From NCBI RefSeq assembly GCF_004152865.1, contig NZ_SEOO01000011.1, positions 1 to 64,000 of the forward strand: DNA of 64,000 bases. The letters are read 5' to 3'. Below, piece by piece: positions 10,066 to 19,180 of the stretch. The position numbers and the translations under genes are program-made. Position 1 is the first letter of the stretch; each line of letters starts with the position of its first letter. The notes beneath the pieces were generated by a model. It made no database searches, was not told where the DNA came from, and saw only the letters and a program-made list of their open reading frames with translations. Source of the DNA: Sphingobium cupriresistens. GTDB taxonomy: Bacteria; Pseudomonadota; Alphaproteobacteria; Sphingomonadales; Sphingomonadaceae.

Positions 10066-11205
10066 ATGAATGATCCGGCGAGAGAGACGAGACTGCAGGA
10101 GGCGGCGGTGGCCGCCCTGCGCCGCGGCGATGCCGATGGCGCATTGGCGACGCTGCGCGAGATGGGCGATCCGCCCGCGATGCTGCTGGCGCAGGCGCAT
10201 AGTCGCGCCGGAGATCTGGACGGCGAAGCGGCGGCGCTGCGGCGCATATTGGACGGCGATCTGCGCAACCTGCCGGCGCTGCTCGCCATGGGGCGGAATG
10301 CGCTGCGGCGCGACGACGAGCGCGGATCGATAAGCTGGTTCCGCGCGGCGCTGGCGCAGGCGGCCGCAACCGGCGCGCCGCCGCAGCTCCAACCGCTGTT
10401 GCAACAGGCGCAGGCCAACGTCGCCCGGTCGAGCCAGCGGTTCGAGGATCATCTGACCGCCGCGATTGCCGACCTGCCGCCCCTGCCCCGCATCGCCCAC
10501 GCCACCGACCTGCTGCTGGGCAAGCGCGACGTCTATCTACAACAACCCAGCATGTTCTATTTCCCCGGCCTGCCCCAGCGCGCCTTCTACGAACGGAAGG
10601 AGTTCGACTGGGTCGCGCCGATGGAGGCGATGACCGATGCGATCGTCGCGGAACTGCACGCCGTGCGCGCGCAAGAGGCGGATTTCGCCCCCTATGTGCA
10701 GACCGCCACCAACAGGCCTGCGCCCAACAATCCGCTGCGCGACGATCCCAGTTGGGGCGCGCTCTATTTCTGGCAGGGCGGCGCGCCGGTCGCGGAAAAT
10801 GCGCCGCGCTGCCCCGCGGTGATGGAGGCACTGGCGCTGGCGCCCATGCCGGTGATCGCAGGCCGATCGCCGATGGCATTATGGTCGCTGCTCAAGCCCG
10901 GCACCCATATCCGGCCGCATCATGGCCTGCTCAACACCCGGCTGATCTGCCACCTGCCGCTGCTGACGCCACCCGATTGCACGCTGCGCGTCGGCGCGGA
11001 GACGCGCAACTGGCGCCAGGGCGAGATGCTGATCTTCGACGACAGCGTCGAGCATGAGGCGTGGAACCGCAGCGCCGACACCCGCGTCGTGTTGCTGTTC
11101 GAAGTGTGGCGGCCGGAGATCCACGCGGAAGAGCGCGAGGCGCTGACTCGGCTGTTCCAGGCGATCGACGCCTTTGGGCCGGCGCAGGTCGATACCGGCG
11201 GTTGA
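10066..11205 (+). CDS. Aspartyl/asparaginyl beta-hydroxylase domain protein with TPR-like N terminus
   Basis: Non-haem Fe(II)/2-oxoglutarate-dependent dioxygenase of the aspartyl/asparaginyl hydroxylase family, 379 aa. The first 130 residues are helical repeats of TPR type (AALRRGDADGALATLREMG; WFRAALAQ). The catalytic cupin is C-terminal: LKPGTHIRPHHGLLNTRL carries the first metal-binding His and the 2-oxoglutarate-facing Arg region; IFDDSVEHEAWN carries the second His. Bacterial members act on proteins or on lipid-linked substrates, and the target here is unknown. It starts 40 bases after the MFS gene on the same strand, so it may be co-transcribed. Confidence 0.88.
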   Translation: MNDPARETRLQEAAVAALRRGDADGALATLREMGDPPAMLLAQAHSRAGDLDGEAAALRRILDGDLRNLPALLAMGRNALRRDDERGSISWFRAALAQAAATGAPPQLQPLLQQAQANVARSSQRFEDHLTAAIADLPPLPRIAHATDLLLGKRDVYLQQPSMFYFPGLPQRAFYERKEFDWVAPMEAMTDAIVAELHAVRAQEADFAPYVQTATNRPAPNNPLRDDPSWGALYFWQGGAPVAENAPRCPAVMEALALAPMPVIAGRSPMALWSLLKPGTHIRPHHGLLNTRLICHLPLLTPPDCTLRVGAETRNWRQGEMLIFDDSVEHEAWNRSADTRVVLLFEVWRPEIHAEEREALTRLFQAIDAFGPAQVDTGG

Positions 11206-11304
11206 ACGGGACGCGCCGTCCCGCTATCAGCGGCGCATAAGCACATATGACGCCGAAAAATGGGCAAGAGGATGGCCGGGCATGATCCCAGGAACCTTGC
11301 CCAC

Positions 11305-11919
11305 ATGACCATCACTGCCCCTTCTCCCCGCCCCCACAGCCTGGCCGAGGACGGCTATGCCATCGCCATCGGCTGCGCCTTCATCGCGCTGGGGCTGATG
11401 ATGCTGAAGGCCGCCAATCTGGTGACCGGCGGGATGGCGGGGATCGCGCTGCTGCTATCCTATCTGCTCCACTGGTCGCCCGCGCTCCTGTTCCTGCTCA
11501 TCAACATTCCCTTCTTTCTCTTCGCGGGCCGGGCGATGGGGGTGGCGTTCGGGTTGAAGACGCTGTTCGCCAATGTCGCGATCATGGGCGTGGGGCTGGC
11601 CATGCCGGCGGCGCTGCACATCGCGCGAATCAGCCCCTTCTTCGCCGCCCTGTTCGGCGGGTCGATCATCGGCTTCGGCATATTGGCGATCGCCCGCCAT
11701 GGCGCGGGCGTGGGCGGCGTCGGGGTCGTCGCGCTGATCCTGCAACGGTCGCGCGGCTGGAATGCGGGGCGGACGCAAATGCTGTGCGACATCGCGATCC
11801 TGCTGGCGTCCTTGCCGATCCTGAGCGTGGAGCGGTTCGGCCTGTCGATCCTGTCCGCCGCCGCCATCAATGCGGTGCTGATCGTCAACCACCGGCCGGG
11901 GCGTTATATCGGCCACTAG
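11305..11919 (+). CDS. YitT family membrane protein
   Basis: Integral membrane protein of the YitT/DUF161 family, 204 aa, with about five hydrophobic segments; function unestablished. The family signature is visible: LMMLKAANLVTGGMAGIALL and later GIVGFG-like GSIIGFGILAIARHGAGVGG. The start is placed at 11305 because GGAA lies nine bases upstream and the segment from 11260 is not family-like. It stops at the left edge of a 101 bp palindromic element that separates it from the convergent lipoprotein gene. Confidence 0.82.
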   Translation: MTITAPSPRPHSLAEDGYAIAIGCAFIALGLMMLKAANLVTGGMAGIALLLSYLLHWSPALLFLLINIPFFLFAGRAMGVAFGLKTLFANVAIMGVGLAMPAALHIARISPFFAALFGGSIIGFGILAIARHGAGVGGVGVVALILQRSRGWNAGRTQMLCDIAILLASLPILSVERFGLSILSAAAINAVLIVNHRPGRYIGH

Positions 11920-12019
11920 AGCGGTTCGCGGTCCGATTGCATCGGACCAGCCACTCCAGATTATTGGATTTACGCGATGTCCGAGTCATCAGATGATTCC
12001 ATCGGATTAGCAATCGCTC
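11919..12019. repeat. About 101 bp palindromic (MITE-like) intergenic element
   Basis: The ends are imperfect inverted repeats of about 25 bp. Left: GAGCGGTTCGCGGTCCGATT onward. Right, read on the minus strand: GAGCGATTGCTAATCCGATG onward. A perfect internal hairpin GGTCCGAT-TGC-ATCGGACC lies at 11930-11948. The element fills the whole gap between the convergent YitT and lipoprotein genes and includes the last base of the YitT stop codon. It may also serve as a bidirectional terminator. No protein is encoded. Confidence 0.6.
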
Positions 12020-12027
12020 CAAGGCCG

Positions 12028-12561
12028 CTATCCCTCGCAGAGCGCCTTGCCGTCGCTGTCGCGCGCGCGCAGGGCGCTGGCGGCGTCATTGGCGATGCGT
12101 GGGAAGCTAACTCCCTCCAGCGTACCGCGGCCCTTGCACAGGTCCGCACAGGCCATGTCGACCACGCCCGGCAGCGCCACCTGGTCGCCATCATATTGGG
12201 CCACCACAATGCAGCGGTCGCCGCCCTTGAAATGCAGGATCAGCTTGTCGCCTGCCCGCCGCGCCGTCCCCTGCCCGCGGCAGCTCTGGTCCTCGCCGAA
12301 ATTGGCCTGTAGCCCGAAGCGGAAGGCCGCATCCTTGGCCGGCATGACGCAAAGCAGGTCGCGCCCTGCCTCATGGCTGCGCTGGTATAGGCCTACGGGC
12401 GACGTCTTGCCCGTGTCGGTGATCGCCCCGCTTTCGATCGCGGCCCGTTCCAGCCCGGACGCCGGCGCACCACCAGCATCCGATGCGGCTGCGTTGGCGG
12501 CCGTCGGCGCGCGCTGGCACGCCGCCAGCAGAAAAAGCAGCGCGAGGCTAGCCCGCGGCAT
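12028..12561 (-). CDS. Hypothetical lipoprotein
   Basis: Predicted 177 aa lipoprotein: a hydrophobic signal peptide ending in the lipobox LAAC, with the lipid-accepting Cys at residue 15, from the start at 12561. The mature part has six further Cys ([32 protein letters not shown]), which suggests disulfides in the periplasm. I do not recognise the family. The start overlaps the end of hisI by 14 bases, so the two genes are co-transcribed and probably translationally coupled. A longer start at 12582 would place eight extra residues before the signal peptide. Confidence 0.75.
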   Translation of the reverse strand: MPRASLALLFLLAACQRAPTAANAAASDAGGAPASGLERAAIESGAITDTGKTSPVGLYQRSHEAGRDLLCVMPAKDAAFRFGLQANFGEDQSCRGQGTARRAGDKLILHFKGGDRCIVVAQYDGDQVALPGVVDMACADLCKGRGTLEGVSFPRIANDAASALRARDSDGKALCEG

Positions 12562-12943
12562 TGATGGACGGATCAGCCGCAAGATCGACGGGCGTCAGGC
12601 CATCCGGCCCGACCCGACGGAAAAAGCAGGACCGCGCGCCGGTGTGGCAGGTCGGGCCGGCCGGGACCGCTTTCACCCAGACCGCGTCCTGATCGCAATC
12701 AATGCGGATGTCGCGCACCGCCAGCATATGGCCGGACGTCTCGCCCTTCTTCCACAGCGCCTGGCGGCTGCGCGACCAGAAATGGGCGAGGCCGGTTTCG
12801 ACCGTCAGCGCCAGCGCCTGCGCATTCATATGTGCGACCATCAGCACTTCACCGTCGGCCGCGTCGGTCACGACAGCGGTGATCAGGCCATGATCGTCAT
12901 ATTTGGGATTAAGGGTCAGCCCCTTGTCGCGCGCATCGGTCAT
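12548..12943 (-). CDS. hisI: Phosphoribosyl-AMP cyclohydrolase
   Basis: Third step of histidine biosynthesis: opens the adenine ring of phosphoribosyl-AMP. A single-domain enzyme of 131 aa, not fused to the HisE pyrophosphohydrolase. Metal and substrate motifs are present: [41 protein letters not shown] and [10 protein letters not shown], which supply the Zn cysteines and Mg-binding aspartates. The start at 12943 is where the family sequence begins; the open frame extends to 13108 through the tRNA-His gene and that part is not coding. The other his genes are not nearby. A tRNA-His gene lies 120 bases upstream, probably by coincidence. Confidence 0.95.
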   Translation of the reverse strand: MTDARDKGLTLNPKYDDHGLITAVVTDAADGEVLMVAHMNAQALALTVETGLAHFWSRSRQALWKKGETSGHMLAVRDIRIDCDQDAVWVKAVPAGPTCHTGARSCFFRRVGPDGLTPVDLAADPSINAAG

Positions 12944-13063
12944 GGGGGCGCTATAGAGCATCGCGCGGACAAGTGGGAACCGCTTTTGCGTATCCGATGA
13001 TAGGAAAGGCATGACCGTCCCGGCGCGAGACGATCCCCTCGGATCAGGGGGAAAATCAGAAAA

Positions 13064-13141
13064 TGGGGCGATCGACGGGATCCGAACCCGCGACCTCCGG
13101 TACCACAAACCGGCGCTCTAACCAACTGAGCTACGATCGCC
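13064..13141 (-). tRNA. tRNA-His (anticodon GTG)
   Basis: Cloverleaf read on the minus strand: acceptor GCGATCG pairs with CGATCGC, U8-A9, D arm GCTC..GAGC, anticodon stem CCGGT/ACCGG around loop TTGTGGT (anticodon GTG), and a T arm with GGTTCGGATC. The base before the acceptor is G, and the discriminator is C73 followed by encoded CCA. So the G-1:C73 identity pair of tRNA-His appears to be genome-encoded. A CCCCT/AGGGG hairpin lies downstream at 13035-13051. Confidence 0.96.
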
Positions 13142-13233
13142 ACAGGGCCTTCCGGCCCGCGAGAGTTGGCCACATATGCGGCCCATTACCGGCCGTCAAG
13201 CGAACAAATGCCGCAGGCAATTTTTACCTGCCG

Positions 13234-13800
13234 TCAAAGGCCGACAGCGCGCAACTGCGCTCTCAAATTGACCAGCGTCCTCTCCGCAACCCTTGGCCGA
13301 TCCGACGCGGGTTTCCCCTTGCGCAGCCGTTCCCTATCCTTTTCGGGTGGATCGACGAAGCGGACGCGCACAGCGGCATGGCCCTGGGCGCGGATGCCCA
13401 GTTGTTCGGCCGCGCCGCGCGACAGGTCGATCACCCGCCCGCGCCCGGCGAAGGGGCCGCGATCGTTGACGCGAACCAGGATGGTCCGGCCGGTATCGAG
13501 CGCGGTCACCTCGACATAGCTGGGCAGCGGCAGGCTGGTGTGCGCGGCGGTGATCCATTTGGCGCGGAATCGTTCGCCATTGGCGGTGCGATTGCCCGAT
13601 TCCGAACCATACCAACTGGCGTAGCCCAGCATGTCATAGGTCGGTTCCGCCGCCGGGACATAGGTCGTGCCGCGCACCTTGTAGGGCGGGCCGATCCTGA
13701 CCGGCGTATCGCGCACCGGCCGATAGTCGCCGCCGGCGCAGGCGGAGAGCATCGCAAGCCCGCAAATGATCCAGATATATCTGCCCGCGCGTCCCGTCAT
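13234..13800 (-). CDS. rlpA: Septal ring lytic transglycosylase RlpA family lipoprotein
   Basis: Outer-membrane lipoprotein that in the family cleaves denuded glycan strands at the septum. The 188 aa protein has a signal peptide with lipobox LSAC (Cys 21) and one double-psi beta-barrel domain at about 60-150: LGYASWYGSESGNRTANGE, ITAAHTSLPLP, VRVNDRGPFAGRGRVIDLSR and AAEQLG. These carry the conserved Asp/His active-site residues. There is no C-terminal SPOR domain, so it is the short form. Two further ATG or GTG codons upstream are possible, but the signal peptide fixes the start at 13800. It is a single gene between tRNA-His and hup. Confidence 0.9.
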   Translation of the reverse strand: MTGRAGRYIWIICGLAMLSACAGGDYRPVRDTPVRIGPPYKVRGTTYVPAAEPTYDMLGYASWYGSESGNRTANGERFRAKWITAAHTSLPLPSYVEVTALDTGRTILVRVNDRGPFAGRGRVIDLSRGAAEQLGIRAQGHAAVRVRFVDPPEKDRERLRKGKPASDRPRVAERTLVNLRAQLRAVGL

Positions 13801-14020
13801 GCGGCCTTCCTATCGTCGGCAGACGAGCGGGTCGAGGCCGGGTGGGCAAAAAGAAAGGGACAAAAAGGCATGGCGCCTCTTCGTCCCTTCACCTTACGGC
13901 ATCTTGCGTCGCGGAAGATCGCTTCCTGTCGCCGCATCACTCTCCTGAAAAACTTTCCGGCCGCGATGCCGGTAGGTCGTCAAACGGTGGGCGCCCGCCA
14001 GATGACAGGCGCCACGTCCG

Positions 14021-14293
14021 TTAGTTGACCGAATCCTTCAGGCCCTTGCCGGCCTTGAACTTCGGCTGCGCCGAAGCCTTGATGGTCATCGTCTCGCCGG
14101 TGCGCGGATTGCGGCCGGTCGAAGCCTTGCGCTGCGAAACCGAGAAAGTGCCGAAACCGACGAGGCGCACTTCGTCGCCCTTCTTCAGAGCGCCGGTGAT
14201 GGCGTCGAACACGCCTTCCACAGCCTTCGTCGCGTCATTCTTGCTGAGGCCGCTGCTTTCAGCGACTGCGCTGATCAAATCCTGCTTGTTCAT
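14021..14293 (-). CDS. hup: DNA-binding protein HU
   Basis: Histone-like nucleoid protein that bends DNA as a dimer; 90 aa, the standard length. MNKQDLISAVAESSGLSKND is the canonical N terminus. VRLVGFGTFSVSQRKASTGR and NPRTGETMTIKASAQPKFKAG contain the DNA-intercalating arm with Arg-Asn-Pro. It is downstream of lon on the same strand with a 180-base gap, the common lon-hup order of proteobacteria. The gap carries a strong hairpin (14439-14470, CCGAAACCG...CGGTTTCGG) without a T run. Confidence 0.97.
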   Translation of the reverse strand: MNKQDLISAVAESSGLSKNDATKAVEGVFDAITGALKKGDEVRLVGFGTFSVSQRKASTGRNPRTGETMTIKASAQPKFKAGKGLKDSVN

Positions 14294-14474
14294 GCCTTGG
14301 GAACCCCCTTGTGCTGTTGGTTGATTAGGAATCGCGGCGTAGGCGGCGCAATAAGGCGCGGATTTCTGCGCCTGTCAAAGGGAAAGCGACAAAGCCCTCC
14401 GCTTCGATAGAAATTTGCGCCCACCTGCGCGAAATATGCCGAAACCGACGGCAAACCGCCGGTTTCGGATTGGC

Positions 14475-16871
14475 TTAGTGACGGAGCGCGGGATCGCTGT
14501 CGCGGCCGGGCGCATTGCTCGGCTGGGCGGCGAGGTCGTCCTCCTCGGTCCAGGCGATCGCTTCGGGAACAGACGCCAGCGCACGCGCCAGCACCTCATC
14601 CACATGGCTGACCGGCACGATTTCCAGCCCGTCGCGGATGTTGGCGGGAATTTCCGCTAGGTCTTTCTCGTTTTCCTGTGGGATCAGCACCGTCTTGATG
14701 CCGCCGCGCAGCGCGGCCAGCAGCTTCTCCTTGAGGCCACCGATCGGCAGCACGCGCCCGCGCAACGTCACCTCGCCGGTCATTGCTACGTCCTTGTGGA
14801 CGGGAATCCCGGTCAGGGTAGATACGATGCAGGTCACCATGCCGATGCCGGCCGACGGACCATCTTTGGGCACTGCGCCTTCGGGCAGATGGATATGGAT
14901 GTCCTTGCGGTTGAAAACGCTGGGCTTGATCCCATAGCCGGGTGAACGCGCCCGGACATAGGAAAAGGCCGCCTGGATCGATTCGTTCATGACCTCGCCC
15001 AGCTTGCCGGTGGTCTTGATCATGCCCTTGCCGGGCACTGTCACCGCCTCGATCGTCAGCAATTCGCCGCCCACCTCGGTCCAGGCCAAGCCCGTCACCG
15101 CGCCGATCTGATCCTCGTCCTCGCCCATGCCATGACGGAATTTCCGCACGCCGGCATAATCGGCCAGATTGTCGGGCGTGATGACGACCTTGTCATAAGC
15201 GCCCTCCAATATCTTGCGCAGCGCCTTGCGGGCGAGACGCGCAATTTCGCGCTCCAGCGTGCGGACGCCGGCTTCGCGGGTATAATAGCGGATGAGGTCG
15301 CGCACGGCGTCCTCCGTCACCACGAACTCGTCGCCCTTGAGGCCATGGGCGTCGATCTGCTTGGCGATCAGGTGACGCTGGGCGATCTCGACCTTTTCGT
15401 CCTCGGTATAGCCTTCCAGCCGGATGATCTCCATGCGGTCGAGCAGAGGCTGCGGCAAATTCAGCGAGTTGGCGGTCGTCACGAACATGATGTCCGAAAG
15501 ATCGACGTCGATTTCCAGATAATGGTCCTGGAACTTGCTATTCTGTTCGGGGTCCAGCACTTCGAGCAGGGCAGAAGCCGGATCGCCGCGGAAATCCTGG
15601 CCCAGCTTGTCGATCTCGTCCAGCAGGAAGAGCGGGTTCATCGTCCCCGCTTTCTTGAGGTTGGTGACGATCTTGCCCGGCAGCGAGCCGATATAGGTGC
15701 GGCGGTGGCCGCGAATTTCGGCCTCGTCGCGCACGCCCCCCAGCGACTGGCGCACGAACTCGCGCCCGGTCGCCTTGGCGATCGAACGGCCGAGCGAGGT
15801 CTTGCCGACGCCCGGCGGACCGACGAGGCACAGGATCGGGCCTTTCAATTTATTGGTGCGCGCCTGCACGGCGAGATATTCGATGATCCGGTCCTTGACC
15901 TTCTCCAGCGCGAAATGATCCTCGTCGAGGATGTCCTGCGCCTTCTTAAGGTCGTTCTTGACCTTGCCCTTCTTGCCCCAGGGCAGCCCCAGCAGCACGT
16001 CGAGATAGTTGCGCACAACGGTCGCTTCGGCCGACATGGGCTGCATACCCTTGAGCTTCTTCAGCTCCGCCGTGGCCTTTGACCGCGCTTCCTTGCTCAG
16101 CTTGGTCTTGGCGATCTTCTCGGTCAGTTCGGCGAGTTCGTCGCCCTCCTCACCCTCGCCGTTGCCCAGTTCGCGCTGGATCGCCTTTAGCTGCTCGTTG
16201 AGATAATATTCGCGCTGGGTCTTTTCCATCTGGCGCTTCACGCGGCCACGAATCTTCTTTTCGACCTGGAGCACGCCCAGTTCGCCTTCCATGAAGGCGA
16301 AGACCATTTCGAGGCGCTTGACCGGATCCGCCTCGACCAGCAGCGACTGCTTGTCGGACACCTTGACGTTGATGTTCGCCGACACGGCGTCGGCCAGGCG
16401 ACCGGCATCCTCGATCTCGCGCAGCTGCACCGGCGTCTCGGCCGGCAGCTTCTTGTTGAGCTTGGCGTAATTTTCAAACTGTTCGGCGACCGACCGCATC
16501 AGCGCGGAGGCTTCCGGCCCTTCCGCGACGATCTCTTCCACATCATCGACATTGGCGACGAGGTAGGTTTCGTGCGCCTCCATCGAATCCAGCTGGGCGC
16601 GGTGCTTGCCTTCCACCAGCACGCGGACCGTGCCGTCGGGCAGCTTGAGCAACTGGAGTACGACCGCGACGACGCCGGTGTCGTAGAGCGAATCACGGCC
16701 CGGATCGTCCTCCGCCGGATCGAGCTGCGACACGAGGAAGATTTCCTTCGAACCTTCCATCGCCGCTTCGAGCGCAGCGACGCTCTTGTCGCGACCGACG
16801 AAGAGCGGAACGATCATCTGCGGGAAGACGACGATGTCGCGCAGCGGCAGAAGGGGATATTGCACAGTCAT
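14475..16871 (-). CDS. lon: ATP-dependent endopeptidase Lon
   Basis: Cytosolic AAA+ protease that degrades misfolded and regulatory proteins; 798 aa, normal for bacterial LonA. The N-terminal substrate-recognition domain ([20 protein letters not shown]) is followed by a coiled region, the AAA+ module with Walker [10 protein letters not shown] and sensor motifs, and the C-terminal protease domain. The catalytic dyad is seen: Ser in [10 protein letters not shown] and Lys in [10 protein letters not shown]. hup follows on the same strand. The start [10 protein letters not shown] at 16871 is the family start. Confidence 0.98.
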   Translation of the reverse strand: MTVQYPLLPLRDIVVFPQMIVPLFVGRDKSVAALEAAMEGSKEIFLVSQLDPAEDDPGRDSLYDTGVVAVVLQLLKLPDGTVRVLVEGKHRAQLDSMEAHETYLVANVDDVEEIVAEGPEASALMRSVAEQFENYAKLNKKLPAETPVQLREIEDAGRLADAVSANINVKVSDKQSLLVEADPVKRLEMVFAFMEGELGVLQVEKKIRGRVKRQMEKTQREYYLNEQLKAIQRELGNGEGEEGDELAELTEKIAKTKLSKEARSKATAELKKLKGMQPMSAEATVVRNYLDVLLGLPWGKKGKVKNDLKKAQDILDEDHFALEKVKDRIIEYLAVQARTNKLKGPILCLVGPPGVGKTSLGRSIAKATGREFVRQSLGGVRDEAEIRGHRRTYIGSLPGKIVTNLKKAGTMNPLFLLDEIDKLGQDFRGDPASALLEVLDPEQNSKFQDHYLEIDVDLSDIMFVTTANSLNLPQPLLDRMEIIRLEGYTEDEKVEIAQRHLIAKQIDAHGLKGDEFVVTEDAVRDLIRYYTREAGVRTLEREIARLARKALRKILEGAYDKVVITPDNLADYAGVRKFRHGMGEDEDQIGAVTGLAWTEVGGELLTIEAVTVPGKGMIKTTGKLGEVMNESIQAAFSYVRARSPGYGIKPSVFNRKDIHIHLPEGAVPKDGPSAGIGMVTCIVSTLTGIPVHKDVAMTGEVTLRGRVLPIGGLKEKLLAALRGGIKTVLIPQENEKDLAEIPANIRDGLEIVPVSHVDEVLARALASVPEAIAWTEEDDLAAQPSNAPGRDSDPALRH

Positions 16872-17007
16872 TCAATCTCCGGGGCCGAAGGAAGCGGCCT
16901 CTCTACGGTTCATCGCCTTTATGGGGACGCCCGTCGCAGCAATCAATTGCGAGCTGTCATAATGACGAAACGATGAACCGCAGGTGATCGATCCATCGCG
17001 TCCGGCA

Positions 17008-17331
17008 TCAGAACGGCAGCTTGAAGCCGGGGGGCAGCGGCAGGCCGGCGGTCATTTTGCCCATTTCGGCATTGCTGATCTCGTCCGCCTTCTTGCGCGC
17101 ATCATTGAACGCAGCGGTGACAAGGTCTTCCAATATCGGCTTTTCGGATGGAGCCATCAACGTGTCGTCGATCGACACGCCCAGGATGCGGCCCTTGGCC
17201 GACGCCCGCACCTTGACCAAGCCGCCACCGGCTGCGCCCTCGACCTCCAGCTTGTCGAGATTGTCCTGCGCACGCTGCAATTCCTCCTGAACACGGCTCG
17301 CCATGCCCAGTATTTCGTTCAAGTCCTTCAT
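17008..17331 (-). CDS. ebfC: YbaB/EbfC family nucleoid-associated protein
   Basis: Small DNA-binding protein, 107 aa, that in the family binds DNA as a dimer and associates with the nucleoid. The start MKDLNEILGMASRVQEELQR and the C-terminal MTAGLPLPPGFKLPF are characteristic. Its ATG overlaps the dnaX stop (ATGA), the usual dnaX-ybaB arrangement, so translation is probably coupled. The longer open frame up to 17511 is inside dnaX and is not used. Confidence 0.95.
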   Translation of the reverse strand: MKDLNEILGMASRVQEELQRAQDNLDKLEVEGAAGGGLVKVRASAKGRILGVSIDDTLMAPSEKPILEDLVTAAFNDARKKADEISNAEMGKMTAGLPLPPGFKLPF

Positions 17332-18956
17332 TGTCCTGCACTCCATTGTTCGGGCCGGTCGGTTTCGACCAACTCCGCTTCGGGGAAGGCGGCGATCGCC
17401 GCCTTGACCACCGGGGTTTCCAATATCTCGGCGCGCGCCGCAGCCTTGCCCGCCTGCTCCTGCTCCAACAGCGTCTGATCGCCGCCGCTCTCCGCCAGCG
17501 TCACGACCCATCGCGTTCCGGATGTCGCGGCGTTCAGCGCCTGCTCCAGGTCACGCTTGAAGTCGCCATGCGTCCAGGCATGGGTCAGGCGAAGGGCGAT
17601 ATCAGGCGGGCTAAGGGAGACGAGCGCGGCGCAATCATTGAGATGATTGGCCAGCAACGGCTTCTGCCGGTCGATCAGCGCGACGATTTCCTGCATCGTA
17701 GCGGGCAGCCGCGCGGCGGGCGCGGAGGACGGCGCGGCAGGCGTTCCACCGGAAGCAGGCGCAACCATGGCGGGCGCCCCCTCCCGCAGCATCCGCGCCA
17801 GTTCGCCCGGATCGGGCATGGTCGCGGCGTGCATGACGCGCAGCAGCGCCATTTCGCAGCTTTCGATCGGCAGGACGGCGCTGGCCACCTCGTCATGCCC
17901 CTTGAGCAGCAATTGCCACAGGCGATGCAGCGGCGCGAAGCCCAGTTGCGCCGCCCAATCGGCCAGCGCCTCCCGCTCCTCGGCCGACTGGCCGGGGCTG
18001 GCGATGTCGCGACCGGCCTTCGCCAGGGTCACGGCATGGACCAGCTCCATCAGCCCGCGCATCAGCGCGAGCGGCTCGACGCCCAGCGCATATTGGTCGC
18101 GCACCGCGCCCAGCAACGCGCCCGTATCGCCTTCCAGCAGCAGGCCCAGCAGCCGGCGCACCGATCCGCGGTCCGAAAGGCCCAGCATGTCGCGCACCTG
18201 CGCGGCGCTGACCATGGGATCGCCGTCCCCCATTTCCGCATGGGCGATCGCCTGGTCGAGGATCGACAGGCCGTCGCGCGCGGACCCTTCGGCCGCCTGC
18301 GCGATCAGCGCCAGCGCATCGGGTTCCGCCGCGACGCTTTCCGCCTCGACCACATGCGCGAAATGGCCCGCGAGCAATTCCGCCGGGATGCGGCGCAGGT
18401 CGAAGCGCTGGCAGCGCGACAGCACCGTCACCGGCACCTTGTTCACCTCGGTCGTGGCGAACAGGAATTTCACATGGGCGGGCGGCTCCTCCAGCGTCTT
18501 CAACAGCGCGTTGAAGGCGTTTTTGGAGAGCATATGGACTTCGTCGATGATGTAGATTTTGTAGCGCGCCGACACGGCGGCATAGCGCACCGCCTCGATA
18601 ATCTCGCGCACATCGTCCACGCCGGTGTGGCTGGCGGCGTCCATTTCGACCACGTCGATATGCCGACCCTCGGCAATGGCGACGCAAGGTTCGCACACAC
18701 CGCAGGGGTCGATGGTCGGCCCGCCCTGCCCGTCCGGGCCGATGCAATTCAACGCCTTGGCGATCAGCCGCGCGGTGGAGGTCTTCCCCACCCCGCGCAC
18801 GCCGGTCATCAGGAAGGCGTGGGCCAGCCGGCCGCGCCTGATCGCATTGCCCAGCGTCTGGACCATCGCATCCTGCCCGATCAGTTCACGGAAACTGCGC
18901 GGTCGATATTTGCGCGCCAGGACGCGATAGGGCTGCGGGGAATCGGACATAGTCAT
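17328..18956 (-). CDS. dnaX: DNA polymerase III subunit gamma/tau
   Basis: Clamp-loader subunit of the replicative polymerase, 542 aa. The N-terminal AAA+ domain is plain: YRPRSFRELIGQDAMV, Walker A GVRGVGKTST, a zinc module with the first Cys in LNCIGPDG and the others in CGVCEPC, Walker B IIDEVHML, and sensor SRCQRFDLRR. Domain III follows to about 370, then an Ala/Pro-rich linker and a tau-specific tail ending in WVVTLAESGGDQTLLEQEQ. I see no slippery A-rich heptamer, so a short gamma form by frameshift is not evident. A second ATG at 18950 is an equally possible start. The SRP RNA gene is about 50 bases upstream on the same strand. Confidence 0.97.
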   Translation of the reverse strand: MTMSDSPQPYRVLARKYRPRSFRELIGQDAMVQTLGNAIRRGRLAHAFLMTGVRGVGKTSTARLIAKALNCIGPDGQGGPTIDPCGVCEPCVAIAEGRHIDVVEMDAASHTGVDDVREIIEAVRYAAVSARYKIYIIDEVHMLSKNAFNALLKTLEEPPAHVKFLFATTEVNKVPVTVLSRCQRFDLRRIPAELLAGHFAHVVEAESVAAEPDALALIAQAAEGSARDGLSILDQAIAHAEMGDGDPMVSAAQVRDMLGLSDRGSVRRLLGLLLEGDTGALLGAVRDQYALGVEPLALMRGLMELVHAVTLAKAGRDIASPGQSAEEREALADWAAQLGFAPLHRLWQLLLKGHDEVASAVLPIESCEMALLRVMHAATMPDPGELARMLREGAPAMVAPASGGTPAAPSSAPAARLPATMQEIVALIDRQKPLLANHLNDCAALVSLSPPDIALRLTHAWTHGDFKRDLEQALNAATSGTRWVVTLAESGGDQTLLEQEQAGKAAARAEILETPVVKAAIAAFPEAELVETDRPEQWSAGQ

Positions 18957-19003
18957 CGTCTAGCCGTTCGGGTGGCTATTGTCGAAGCTGGATGAAGGTG
19001 GAG

Positions 19004-19099
19004 GGTGGGAGCCGGAACGACCCGTGACGAAATCACTGTGGCTGCTTCCGTCAGGACCTGACCAGGTTCGCGACGATCACGTCCGCCCGACTCCCGGCG
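19004..19099 (-). ncRNA. ffs: Signal recognition particle 4.5S RNA
   Basis: On the minus strand the conserved domain IV core is present: AACCTGGTCAGGTC, then CTGACGGAAGCAGCC. These are the GGTCAGG/GGAAGCAG internal loops that bind Ffh. The ends pair: GGGAGTCGG at the 5' side with CCGGCTCCC at the 3' side, giving a single hairpin of about 95 bases. The boundaries are set from pairing and are approximate. The position upstream of dnaX is common in alphaproteobacteria. Confidence 0.93.
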
Positions 19100-19147
19100 C
19101 GGCATATGGCGAAAGGGGACCGGGATGGCAAGGGGGCTTAGGCTATA

Positions 19148-19173
19148 CATGTTCCCGCCTTCGCGGGAACATG
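19148..19173. repeat. REP-like palindrome, TTCCCGC-CTTC-GCGGGAA core
   Basis: Perfect 11 bp stem CATGTTCCCGC / GCGGGAACATG with a CTTC loop, seven bases downstream of the beta-lactamase stop. It shares its core with the palindrome at 22273-22300 inside a cysteine desulfurase gene. It may act as a transcript end, but there is no T run. Confidence 0.75.
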
Positions 19174-19180
19174 CCACATA

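Noticed and set aside
13035..13051. CCCCT/AGGGG hairpin after tRNA-His
   Set aside because: Five-base-pair stem with no T tract; could be chance in GC-rich sequence.
12944..13108. N-terminal extension of hisI
   Set aside because: It runs through the tRNA-His gene and encodes no family sequence; the start at 12943 fits HisI homology.
13848..13902. Hairpin AAGGGAC..GTCCCTT downstream of hup
   Set aside because: Stem is interrupted and no T run follows in the hup direction; too weak to call a terminator.
14439..14470. Strong CCGAAACCG..CGGTTTCGG hairpin after lon
   Set aside because: No T run; noted under hup but not called as a terminator.
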